Below the pieces are notes generated by a model. It worked only from the letters and a program-made list of their open reading frames with translations, was not told the DNA's origin and did no database searches. A stretch of DNA of 64,000 bases from Euglena gracilis (taxonomy: Eukaryota; Euglenida; Euglenophyceae; Euglenales), in the NCBI GenBank assembly GCA_039621445.1, contig CP154954.1, forward strand, positions 18,710,642 through 18,774,641, given 5' to 3'. Made by a program: the position numbers and the translations under genes. Positions 1-12,400 of the stretch are shown piece by piece. Each line of letters opens with the position of its first letter. Position 1 is the stretch's first letter.

Positions 1-279
1 ATTCCTGCGCGATACCCTAAGTCACCACCAGCCAAAAATGACTGATTGGCTGCTGTTATATTATGTTATATTATACCATATTATATTACATTACATTAAT
101 TGTATTACATTAATTATCTTACTTTTTGTTATATTATATTATATTATATTATATTATTACATTCTATTGTGTTATAGGATATTATAGTATAGTATAGTAT
201 GGTATATTATATTATATTGTGTGTTGTATTTTGTTGGCTGCCGCCACATAGTGTGGAAGTAAAACCATTTTTGCCCCAG
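1..279 (+). other. 3' part of a HADHA intron, TA-rich microsatellite
   Basis: The stretch upstream of the first exon is dominated by TTATA/TATTA-type short repeats at about 50-230 and ends in a pyrimidine-rich CCCCAG acceptor at 274-279. I see no coding sequence in it. It is read as the end of an intron whose start lies outside the window. Confidence 0.6.
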
Positions 280-458
280 GCCCACGCTTTGTGTTGAACT
301 CCGTGCTTGACGCAATGGCCAAGACCCCCAACCTGGGGACGAAGACGGGCAAGGGTTTCTATTCTTATGACTCCAAGGGCAAGCAGGGGGAGCTGGAGAA
401 GGACACCCTCAAGAAGTTCGGTGCCTTGACAGGGGACGAGAAGTTCAACTATGGTGAG
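280..458 (+). CDS. HADHA: HADHA-family exon a
   Basis: 59 codons plus two leading bases (phase 1 entry, phase 0 exit). The acceptor is CCCCAG at 274-279 and the donor GTGCGA at 459. The exon holds the dehydrogenase signature LGTKTGKGFY followed by a lysine-rich linker. The donor after GAG was chosen over the nearer GTGAGG because only it gives an ungapped join (NYGE/VVDR) with the FadB-type sequence. Confidence 0.85.
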
Positions 459-3400
459 GTGCGAACTGCTGCAGAGATTCCTTTTGGACAGAATATAAAA
501 GGCCGAAAATTGTTTCAAAAAAAGACAAATGGCAGCTGCATGGATGGGAGTAGAGGGTGACTATACTCTGACAGCATTATTATACATGACTAAAAGGTAG
601 AGATACTGGCCGGGAAATGGGGCGAGATTGTGACGTGGATGTGTATATGAATGCAGAACTGCAATGGTGTCAACAAAGGGTGTCTACACGGGCCAGAATG
701 GGTTTGGAGGGAGCCCAACCTGGGACGAAGGGTTGGGGGACGGGCAGTTGCTGAATTGGTGTTGGCGGGGGCGGACGGATGGTGTCCTCCTGGCAGCGGT
801 GATGACCCCCAAGTCCCCAGAGTCATCGCATGATGGATGGTCAAACCTCAGAGAAGTCTGAGCTGCCCCCTGGAAGATTGTTCCCGGTTGGGCGGGGTGT
901 GGGCTGGGCCGGGGTCGGCATTGGTTTCGCTTTTAGCGCACACGAAATCGCACAGCACAACAGGTGCGCACGCACACGGGCGCAGAGACACAGACCCAGA
1001 CCCAGGCGGGAAGGGGGGTTGGGGAGGAGGTGTGGTAACCAACCTGCATGGGGGCTCGATGATGCCAACCCACAAGTCTTCTGCTCTGTAATGCACATCT
1101 CAACTTGGTCGATGCTACTGAGGCCCCTGGAACACCTGTTTGGTCGTGTTCCCGCACGACAGGTGATTTTTTTTTCCAAGGCTGATTGGGGCCCGTCCTT
1201 TTCTGTTACAGCCTGCGCATTGGACGGGTGACGTTGCTGGCTGGAAAATGGGGGTTGAGAGGGCTGGCCGCGGGGTGTGGCTGCGTGGAATGGCGGCTGT
1301 TTTGGCCGCAGTCACTCCAGCGAGCAGGAGGCAGGGCCATGGGTGGTTGGCTCACCACCAACTGCGTGTTGGTGGTGAGATTTTTTCACGCAAAAAAAAG
1401 CATATTCATCCACACCCACAAACACTGTGTGGTTGTGGGTTGGTGTGGGGGGGAGGGGTTGGCAGCCTTAATATCCTCCAGCACGCCAATCCGATGGTGC
1501 TGCTGGCCGGAAAATGGGGCGAGATTGTGACGTGGATGTTTACAGGAATGCAGAACAGCAATGGTGTCAACAAAGGGTGTCTACACGGGCCGGACTGGGT
1601 TTGGAGGGAGCCCAACCTGGGACGAAGGGTTGGGGGATGGGCAGTTGCTGAATTGGTGTTGGCGGGGGCGGACGGATGGTGTCCTCCTGGCAGCGGTGAT
1701 GACCCCCAAGTCCCCAGAGTCATCGCATGATGGATGGTCAAACCTCAGAGACGTCTGAGCTGCCCCCTGGAGAATTGTTCCCGGTTGGGTGGGGTGTGGG
1801 CTGGGCCGGGGTCGGCATTGGTTTCGCTTTTAGCGCACACGAAATCGCACAGCACAACAGGTGCGCACGCACACGGGCGCAGAGACACAGACCCAGACCC
1901 AGGCGGGAAGGGGGGTTGGGGAGGAGGTGTGGTAACCAACCCGCATGGGGGCTCGATGATGCCAACCCACAAGTCTTCTGCTCTGTGATGCACATCTCAA
2001 CTTGGTCGATGCTACTGAGGCCCCTGGAACACCTGTTTGGTCGTGTTCCCGCACGACAGGTGATTTTTTTTTTCAAGGCTGATTGGGGCCCATCCTTTTC
2101 TGTTACAGCCTGCGCATTGGACGGGTGACGTTGCTGGCTGGAAAATGGGGGTTGAGAGGGCTGGCCGCGGGGTGTGGCTGCGTGGAATGGCGGCTGTTTT
2201 GGCCGCAGTCACTCCAGCGAGCAGGAGGCAGGGCCATGGGTGGTTGGCTCACCACCAACTGCGTGTTGGTGGTGAGATTTTTTCACGCAAAAAAAGCATA
2301 TTCATCCACACCCACAAACACTGTGTGGTTGTGGGTTGGTGTGGGGGGGGGGGGTGGCAGCTTTAATATCCTCCAGCACGCCAATCCGATGGTGCTGCTG
2401 GCCGGAAAATGGGGCGAGATTGTGACGTGGATGTTTACAGGAATGCAGAACAGCAATGGTGTCAACAAAGGGTGTCTACACGGGCCGGACTGGGTTTGGA
2501 GGGAGCCCAACCTGGGACGAAGGGTTGGGGGACGGGCAGTTGCTGAATTGGTGTTGGCGGGGGCGGACGGATGGTGTCCTCCTGGCAGCAGTGATGACCC
2601 CCAAGTCCCCAGAGTCATCGCATGATGGATGGTCAAACCTCAGAGATGTCTGAGCTGCCCCCTGGAGGATTGTTCCCGGTTGGGTGGGGTGTGGGCTGGG
2701 CCGGGGTCGGCATTGGTTTCGCTTTTAGCGCACACGAAATCGCACAGCACAACAGGTGCGCACGCACACGGGCGCAGAGACACAGACCCAGACCCAGGCG
2801 GGAAGGGGGGTTGGGGAGGAGGTGTGGTGACCAACCCGCATGGGGGCTCGATGATGCCAACCCACAAGTCTTCTGCTCTGTGATGCACATCTCAACTTGG
2901 TCGATGCCACTGAGGCCCCTGGAACACCTGTTTGGTCGTGTTCCTGCACGACAGGTGATTTTTCTTTTCAAGGCTGATTGGGGCCCATCCTTTTCTGTTA
3001 CAGCCTGCGCATTGGACGGGTGACGTTGCTGGCTGGAAAATGGGGGTTGAGAGGGCTGGCCGCGGGGTGTGGCTGCGTGGAATGGCGGCTGTTTTGGCCG
3101 CAGTCACTCCAGCGAGCAGGAGGCAGGGCCATGGGTGGTTGGCTCACCACCAGCTGCGTGTTGGTGGTGAGATTTTTTCACGCAAGCATATTCATCCACT
3201 TAGGCGGCCTAATTCGCACTTAAGCTTTTTTCGTTTGATTTGCGCACTTGCGCAAATTTACGATTTTTTTGATTGTGCTTCGTTTTGGCTGTGAAAGTCA
3301 GGGGGTTTGAAAACACGTGAACAAGAGAGTGCAAAAAACGACCGAAATTCTGATTTTGGCTGGGAAACCCCCGGGACTTTGGCGAAAAATGGTGTTTTTG

Positions 3401-6400
3401 AGGTGTGTCGGGAAGGACTTTGTGGGCCCAAACCCCCGGGACCCTGCCGGCCGAAACTGAAAAAAACGCAAAAAAGCACCATAGGAACGGGACCTTTACT
3501 GCCCCTGTTGCTTCTTTTGGCTGTGTCCCCGGGTGTGTCCGAGCTGCCGGCGGTGTGCGTCCTGGGTGTTTGCCGGGCTGCGTTGCTTGCGACACCTTGG
3601 TGTGGTGTTTTGGGGCTATATGTTAAAGTGCGGGGAGGAAGGTGCCGGGGGGTGTGGGTGTGGTGTGACCAAGCCGGCGGGAAGGACACAGGGGAAGGAA
3701 GGTGAGTACGGGGTGTTTGAGAAGGAATGCGTAGAGGGTGAAGAAACGGGGTCCGCAGGGAATGAAGGGACTGAAGGGGATGGGTGTCTCCCACCCGGCT
3801 TATACCCGGGATGCACACAACCAGTGGTGTGGCAATGAACCCAGCGGAAGAAGCCCAACACTGGAAGGGCAAAATCGCGTTTGATGCGCGCAATTGCGCG
3901 CATCAACATGTTTATGTTGATGCGCGCAATTGCGCAAATGCGCACAATTATGTCCTTCTGGGGATTGGGCTTTGACACCCTGAATTGATGCTGTTGATAA
4001 ACGGTGTGACAAAGGAGCTGTGAGTGGGCAGTCCAAAGGCCGTCCAGTTGATGAGTTTTATCTCACTGTTTGTCAACGGCGCAAGCTGATGGGCGCAAAT
4101 GCGCGCATCAAACACAAAACATGTTTATGTGCGCATTTGCGCAAATGCGCGCATCAAACGTGTTTTGTGTTTGATGCGCGCATTTGCGCCCATAAACGCA
4201 AAGAAGAACGGTGTGATGGAAACACAGCCGTCAAACACCGACAGCGGAAGTGGTTTATTTGCGCATTTGCACGCATCACGTTGTTTGTGGGCGCAAATGC
4301 GCAAATAAAACAGATGTAAATTGTTCAGTTTACATCTGTTTTATTTGCGCATTTGCGCCCACAAAACAACGTGATGCGCGCAAATGCGCAAATAAACCAC
4401 TAATGAAGGAGTAGAAAACGATTGCATTTGCCTCTCCTGTAACTACCCTTAGTGGCTTCTGAATGGGTTCAACCCAAACGACCACACCGTCCCCTCCGGC
4501 ATATGGTGTTATTGTGCCGTTTTTGGACCATTGACAGGTCCGGCAAAAGATGGAGACATAGCATCTTTTGAAGGTGGGTGCACAGCCACCCAGTAACGGT
4601 GCACCTCCACCGGCACCAATTTTTGGGTCCCAAGGGCCCTGCAGCTGACCTGTGGCTTCGGCTCCGCTGCTGCAGCCCCATCAGCTGCTGATGCTTCAGC
4701 ACCCAACAGGCCGGCATTGACCTCCCCGGTGCAACGACACCCACCACAGCGGCCACGTTATACCCCGCAACCGGGGTGTAAGACTGGGGGGACGACGTGG
4801 TGCCAGTGCATGGCAACCAGCAGCCGAAGAGAGGTGGCCCTCAAACACCCGTTACTTTGGGTACAAGGAAGTGTTGAAGCTTTACCCCTGGATTGGACGC
4901 ATCAAAGCGGTGGGACCCACTCCCCCCAAATTATGCAGAAAAACCGGCGTTTTTTACATATTTCAAGGGAGAAATGGCAAAGAAAACCGTAAAACGGACT
5001 CTGGCCGGACACATCCCGGGTGTTTCAGGTGCCAAATTTTGTCTTCCTGTGACGCAGTCCTGTTGCACAAAAGGTGTCAAACAGTCACCGGTCGTTTGCA
5101 CGTCATCAATTCATTACGTTTAACTGCCAAACACATGACGTCAAAACAACAGGCCGTTCGGGCCGGGGAACAGCAGTGCACATGTACACACCCAAGGCAG
5201 GCAAGTTTTGGCCAGTCACATGCCGTGTTCCAGTGAACACTCCACACTGCCTCTCACCACCAATTTCATCGCCACGTAACCTTGGAGCAAATCAATGGTT
5301 GGCGTGAGGAATTGTGTTCGCCAGCCGTCACGAAGCAGCAGATGGTATCCCACAACTGATGTGTTTTGATGCGCGCATTTGCGCAAATCAACAAACTTTG
5401 TTTGTGTGCTCTAAGGGCCCTACAAACACATTATTTTGAAGCGGTTTATTAACATGTTAATGCGCGCATTTGCGCAAATGCGCGCATCAACAAAATTATG
5501 TTTATTTGCGCAATTGCGCGCATCAACACGTCCACCACGGTTTTAAACCTTCTAAGTCATGGTCCTCATTGGTGTCTTTTAACATGGAAGGTAAACGTAC
5601 GTGTTTATGGGCGCAAATGCGCGCATCAACAAATTTGTTTATGCGCGCATTTGCGCAAATGCGCACACCACCAAACGTGTTGGTGCGCGCACTGGCGCCC
5701 ATAAACAGGTCATTTTATCATCAACAGTTGACGTTTACGTTTTATTTGCGCAAATGCGCCCATCAAACACAATTGTTTTTATTTGCGCAATTGCGCGCAT
5801 AAACACACATCAGTTGCGTGGCGGCTGCCTCACGTAGTCTGTGTGTCTGTGGTGGCGTTATCTAGTAAGACTCAGTTCTCACCGGTGGCGGCAGTGTCCA
5901 AGCCAGTTCAGCCAGCAGTTGAGCACCGTTTCCAAGTGTCATCACAAGGGGTGTGTGCCTCTCTCCCGTTTGATGTACAACAGCACAAGTCTCACCCCCA
6001 GCCCTATTAACGTCACCCGGTAAGCAGCATGCACACCAGACCACTGGGAGTTAATCCCCTCCAGTGGAGGGGTGTCATAGCTCATAAATCGTGTTCCGGC
6101 TGTCAGGGTACAGGGTCCCAGGGGTTACAAAAAATCGTGGATTTGCGCAATTGCGCAAATCAAAAGGAAAAAAGCTTAAGTGCGAATTAGGCCGCCTAAG
6201 ATCCACACCCACAAACACTGTGTGGTTGTGGGTTGGTGTGGGGGGGAGGGGTTGGCAGCCTTAATATCCTCCAGCACGCCAATCCGATGGTGCTGCTGAC
6301 CGGAAAATGGGGCGAGATTGTGACGTGGATGTTTACAGGAATGCAGAACAGCAATGGTGTCAACAAAGGGTGTCTACACGGGCCAAACTGGGTTTGGAGG

Positions 6401-9400
6401 GAGCCCAACCTGGGACGAAGGGTTGGGGGATGGGCAGTTGCTGAATTGGTGTTGGCAGGGGCGGACGGATGGTGTCCTCCTGGCAGCGGTGATGACCCCC
6501 AAGTCCCCAGAGTCATCGCATGATGGATGGTCAAACCTCAGAGAAGTCTGAGCTGCCCCCTGGAGGATTGTTCCCGGTTGGGTGGGGTGTGGGCTGGGCC
6601 GGGGTCGGCATTGGTTTCGCTTTTAGCGCACACGAAATCGCACAGCACAACAGGTGCGCACGCACACGGGCTCAGAGACGCAGACCCAGACCCAGGCGGG
6701 AAGGGGGGTTGGGGAGGAGGTGTGGTAACCAACCCGCATGGGGGCTCGATGATGCCAACCCACAAGTCTTCTGCTCTGTGATGCACATCTCAACTTGGTC
6801 GATGCTACTGAGGCCCCTGGAACACCTGTTTGGTCGTGTTCCCGCACGACAGGTGATTTTTTTTTCAAGGCTGATTGGGGCCCATCCTTTTCTGTTACAG
6901 CCTGCGCATTGGACGGGTGACGTTGCTGGCTGGAAAATGGGGGTTGAGAGGGCTGGCCGTGGGGTGTGGCTGCGTGGAATGGCGGCTGTTTTGGCCGCAG
7001 TCACTCCAGCGAGCAGGAGGCAGGGCCATGGGTGGTTGGCTCACCACCAACTGCGTGTTGGTGGTGAGATTAAAAAAAAAAAAAAAAAGCATATTCATCC
7101 ACACCCACAACAGGGATCCTCATACGTCCTGAAAAGGAAATTCACGGAAATTCACGGAGGATCACGGAAATGGGCAGAAGACCATTTTCACGGAAATCAC
7201 GGAAATTCACGGATGAGGCGGAGGGTTCGGAAAATTTTTCGCTCTTTTTGGAATGTGCTTTTTTTGTGCAGATGCATTTTTGATGGGATGTTCTGCACAT
7301 TCTCTGCCTTTCCAAACAGACAATCGCGCAAGCAAAACCTCATTCAGACAATCACAGATGATTTTGTGGCCGCTTTCCTCCATTCTGGTCTCCCGGTCAC
7401 AAAACTGGACCACAAAAGCATCAGAGGTGTTCTCCAGAAATACACACAAATTGAGGGTGTGTGGGTTTTTTGCTTATTCGGAAAATGACCTCCCACCTTT
7501 CCGCCCAGGCTGCATCCAGAAGGGTCAATCGCTACATCGGTCCGCTGACAGGGTTTTGGCAACCCATTTTGGGACAATCAAGAAAAAAAATTCAATTTTT
7601 CCCAAATTTTTTTCTCAGTTTTTCAAAACAAAAATCAATTTTTCCCCCTCCTGTACGTTTTTTATTTTCATATCCAGGTGTGGACAGGAACTGATGAATG
7701 TATTAAGAGTTCGGGGCATGCGATCATAAACATTTTGTTGGGTATGCGGGAAGGTCTACGTTGTAGCATGCGTTCAGTTGGGTTGCAAAGGGCCAAACTT
7801 GGGTCGGAATTGGCTTCAGCTGTCCTGGAGCCCTGGAGGATCTCCAGGACTATAATTTGGAGAAACAATCTTTGCTGCCACAACTGCCCAAATATGGCTC
7901 CGGTGCAGAATGGAATGTGGCTCTTGACCTTTTCTGGAAACAGGAAATTCACGGAAAATCACGGAAAATCACGGAAAATCACGGATACATTTTGGCCTCG
8001 GCCAGCACGGACATGTGAGGATCCCTGCCCACAAACACTGTGTGGTTGTGGGTTGGTGTGGGGGGGGGGGGGGTGGCAGCCTTAATATCCTCCAGCACGC
8101 CAATCCGATGGTGCTGCTGGCCGGAAAATGGGGCGAGATTGTGACGTGGATGTTTACAGGAATGCAGAAGAGCAATGGTGTCAACAAAGGGTGTCTACAC
8201 GGGCCAAACTGGGTTTGGAGGGAGCCCAACCTGGGACGAAGGGTTGGGGGATGGGCAGTTGCTGAATTGGTGTTGGCGGGGGCGGACGGATGGTGTCCTC
8301 CTGGCAGCGGTGATGACCCCCAAGTCCCCAGAGTCATCGCATGATGGATGGTCAAACCTCAGAGAAGTCTGAGCTGCCCCCTGGAGGATTGTTCCCGGTT
8401 GGGTGGGGTGTGGGCTGGGCCGGGGTCGGCATTGGTTTCGCTTTTAGCGCACGCAAAATCGCACAGCACAACAGGTGCGCACGCACACGGGCGCAGAGAC
8501 ACAGACCCAGACCCAGGCGGGAAGGGGGGTTGGGGAGGAGGTGTGGTAACCAACCCGCATGGGGGCTCGATGATGCCAACCCACAAGTCTTCTGCTCTGT
8601 GATGCACATCTCAACTTGGTCGATGCTACTGAGGCCCCTGGAACACCTGTTTGGTCGTGTTCCCGCACGACAGGTGATTTTTTTTTTTATGGCTGATTGG
8701 GGCCCATCCTTTTCTTTTACAGTCTGCGCTTTGGATGGGTGTCGTTGCTTGCTGGGAAATGGGGGTTGAGCGGGCTGGCCGCGGGGTGTGGCTGCGTGGA
8801 ATGGCGGCTGTTTTGGCCGCAGTCACTCCAGCGAGCAGGAGGCAGGGCCATGGGTGGTTGGCTCACCACCAACTGCGTGTTGGTGGTGAGATTTTTTCAC
8901 GCAAAAAAAGCATATTCATCCACACCCACAAACACTGTGTGGTTGTGGGTTGGTGTGGGGGGGGGGGGGGGGGCAGCCTTAATATCCTCCAGCACGCCAA
9001 TCCGATGGTGCTGCTGGCCGGAAAATGGGGCGAGATTGTGACGTGGATGTTTACAGGAATGCAGAACAGCAATGGTGTCAACAAAGGGTGTCTACACGGG
9101 CCAAACTGGGTTTGGAGGGAGCCCAACCTGGGACGAAGAGTTGGGGGACGGGCAGTTGCTGAAGAGGTGTTGGCGGGGGCGGACGGATGGTGTCCTCCTG
9201 GCAGCGGTGATGACCCCCAAGTCCCCAGAGTCATCGCATGATGGATGGTCAAACCTCAGAGAAGTCTGAGCTGCCCCCTGGAAGATTGTTCCCGGTTGGG
9301 CGGGGTGTGGGCTGGGCCGGGGTCGGCATTGGTTTCGCTTTTAGCGCACACGAAATCGCACAGCACAACAGGTGCGCACGCACACGGGCGCAGAGACACA

Positions 9401-12400
9401 GACCCAGACCCAGGCGGGAAGGGGGGTTGGGGAGGAGGTGTGGTGACCAACCCGCATGGGGGCTCGATGATGCCAACCCACAAGTCTTCTGCTCTGTGAT
9501 GCACATCTCAACTTGGTCGATGCTACTGAGGCCCCTGGAACACCTGTTTGGTCGTGTTCCTGCACGACAGGTGCTTTTTTCTTTCAAGGCTGATTGGGGC
9601 CCATCCTTTTCTGTTACAGCCTGCGCATTGGACGGGTGACGTTGCTGGCTGGAAAATGGGGGTTGAGAGGGCTGGCCGCGGGGTGTGGCTGCGTGGAATG
9701 GCGGCTGTTTTGGCCGCAGTCACTCCAGCGAGCAGGAGGCAGGGCCATGGGTGGTTGGCTCACCACCAACTGCGTGTTGTGGGTGAGATTTTTTTCACGC
9801 AAAAAAGCATATTCATCCACACCCACAAACACTGTGTGGTTGTGGGTTGGTGTGGGGGGGGGTGGCAGCCTTAATATCCTCCAGCACGCCAATCCGATGG
9901 TGCTGCTGGCCGGAAAATGGGGCGAGATTGTGACGTGGATGTTTACAGGAATGCAGAACAGCAATGGTGTCAACAAAGGGTGTCTACACGGGCCAAACTG
10001 GGTTTGGAGGGAGCCCAACCTGGGACGAAGGGTTGGGGGACGGGCAGTTGCTGAAGAGGTGTTGGCGGGGGCGGACGGATGGTGTCCTCCTGGCAGCGGT
10101 GATGACCCCCAAGTCCCCAGAGTCATCGCATGATGGATGGTCAAACCTCAGAGAAGTCTGAGCTGCCCCCTGGAGGATTGTTCCCGGTTGGGCGGGGTGT
10201 GGGCTGGGCCGGGGTCGGCATTGGTTTCGCTTTTAGCGCACACGAAATCGCACAGCACAACAGGTGCGCACGCACACGGGCGCAGAGACACAGACCCAGA
10301 CCCAGGCGGGAAGGGGGGTTGGGGAGGAGGTGTGGTGACCAACCCGCATGGGGGCTCGATGATGCCAACCCACAAGTCTTCTGCTCTGTGATGCACATCT
10401 CAACTTGGTCGATGCTACTGAGGCCCCTGGAACACCTGTTTGGTCGTGTTTCCGCACGACAGGTGATTTTTTTTTTCAAGGCTGATTGGGGCCCATCCTT
10501 TTCTGTTACAGCCTGCGCATTGGACGGGTGACGTTGCTGGCTGGAAAATGGGGGTTGAGAGGGCTGGCCGCGGGGTGTGGCTGCGTGGAATGGCGGCTGT
10601 TTTGGCCGCAGTCACTCCAGCGAGCAGGAGGCAGGGCCATGGGTGGTTGGCTCACCACCAACTGCGTGTTTGTGGTGAGATTTTTTCACAAAAAAAAAAG
10701 CATATTCATCCACACCCACAAACACTGTGTGGTTGTGGGTTGGTGTGGGGGGGAGGGGTTGGCAGCCTTAATATCCTCCAGCACGCCAATCCGATGGTGC
10801 TGCTGGCCGGAAAATGGGGCGAGATTGTGACGTGGATGTTTACAGGAATGCAGAACAGCAATGGTGTCAACAAAGGGTGTCTACACGGGCCAAACTGGGT
10901 TTGGAGGGAGCCCAACCTGGGACGAAGGGTTGGGGGACGGGCAGTTGCTGAAGAGGTGTTGGCAGGGGCGGACGGATGGTGTCCTCCTGGCAGCGGTGAT
11001 GACCCCCAAGTCCCCAGAGTCATCGCATGATGGATGGTCAAACCTCAGAGAAGTCTGAGCTGCCCCCTGGAGGATTGTTCCCGGTTGGGCGGGGTGTGGG
11101 CTGGGCCGGGGTCGGCATTGGTTTCGCTTTTAGCGCACACGAAATCGCACAGCACAACAGGTGCGCACGCACACGGGCGCAGAGACACAGACCCAGACCC
11201 AGGCGGGAAGGGGGGTTGGGGAGGAGGTGTGGTGACCAACCCGCATGGGGGCTCGATGATGCCAACCCACAAGTCTTCTGCTCTGTGATGCACATCTCAA
11301 CTTGGTCGATGCTACTGAGGCCCCTGGAACACCTGTTTGGTCGTGTTCCCGCACGACAGGTGATTTTTTTTTTCAAGGCTGATTGGGGCCCATCCTTTTC
11401 TGTTACAGCCTGCGCATTGGACGGGTGACGTTGCTGGCTGGAAAATGGGGGTTGAGAGGGCTGGCCGCGGGGTGTGGCTGCGTGGAATGGCGGCTGTTTT
11501 GGCCGCAGTCACTCCAGCGAGCAGGAGGCAGGGCCATGGGTGGTTGGCTCACCACCAACTGCGTGTTGGTGGTGAGATTTTTTCACGCAAAAAAAAGCAT
11601 ATTCATCCACACCCACAAACACTGTGTGGTTGTGGGTTGGTGTGGGGGGGGGGGGTGGCAGCCTTAATATCCTCCAGCACGCCAATCCGATGGTGCTGCT
11701 GGCCGGAAAATGGGGCGAGATTGTGACGTGGATGTTTACAGGAATGCAGAACAGCAATGGTGTCAACAAAGGGTGTCTACACGGGCCAAACTGGGTTTGG
11801 AGGGAGCCCAACCTGGGACGAAGGGTTGGGGGACGGGCAGTTGCTGAAGTGGTGTTGGCGGGGGCGGACGGATGGTGTCCTCCTGGCAGCGGTGATGACC
11901 CCCAAGTCCCCAGAGTCATCGCATGATGGATGGTCAAACCTCAGAGAAGTCTGAGCTGCCCCCTGGAGGATTGTTCCCGGTTGGGCGGGGTGTGGGCTGG
12001 GCCGGGGTCGGCATTGGTTTCGCTTTTAGCGCACACGAAATCGCACAGCACAACAGGTGCGCACGCACACGTGCGCAGAGACACAGACCCAGACCCAGGC
12101 GGGAAGGGGGGTTGGGGAGGAGGTGTGGTAACCAACCCGCATGGGGGCTCGATGATGCCAACCCACAAGTCTTCTGCTCTGTGATGCACATCTCAACTTG
12201 GTCGATGCTACTGAGGCCCCTGGAACACCTGTTTGGTCGTGTTCCCGCACGACAGGTGATTTTTTTTTTCAAGGCTGATTGGGGCCCATCCTTTTCTGTT
12301 ACAGCCTGCGCATTGGACGGGTGACGTTGCTGGCTGAAAAATGGGGGTTGAGAGGGCTGGCCGCGGGGTGTGGCTGCGTGGAATGGCGGCGGTCTTGGCA

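Noticed and set aside
1-235. TA-rich start of window as telomere or centromere repeat
   Set aside because: Irregular TTATA words only, directly before a good splice acceptor; an ordinary microsatellite.
453-470. GTGAGG at 454-459 as donor of the first HADHA exon
   Set aside because: It would give phase 1, incompatible with the only sensible acceptor at 22,353. GTGCGA four bases later gives a gap-free protein.
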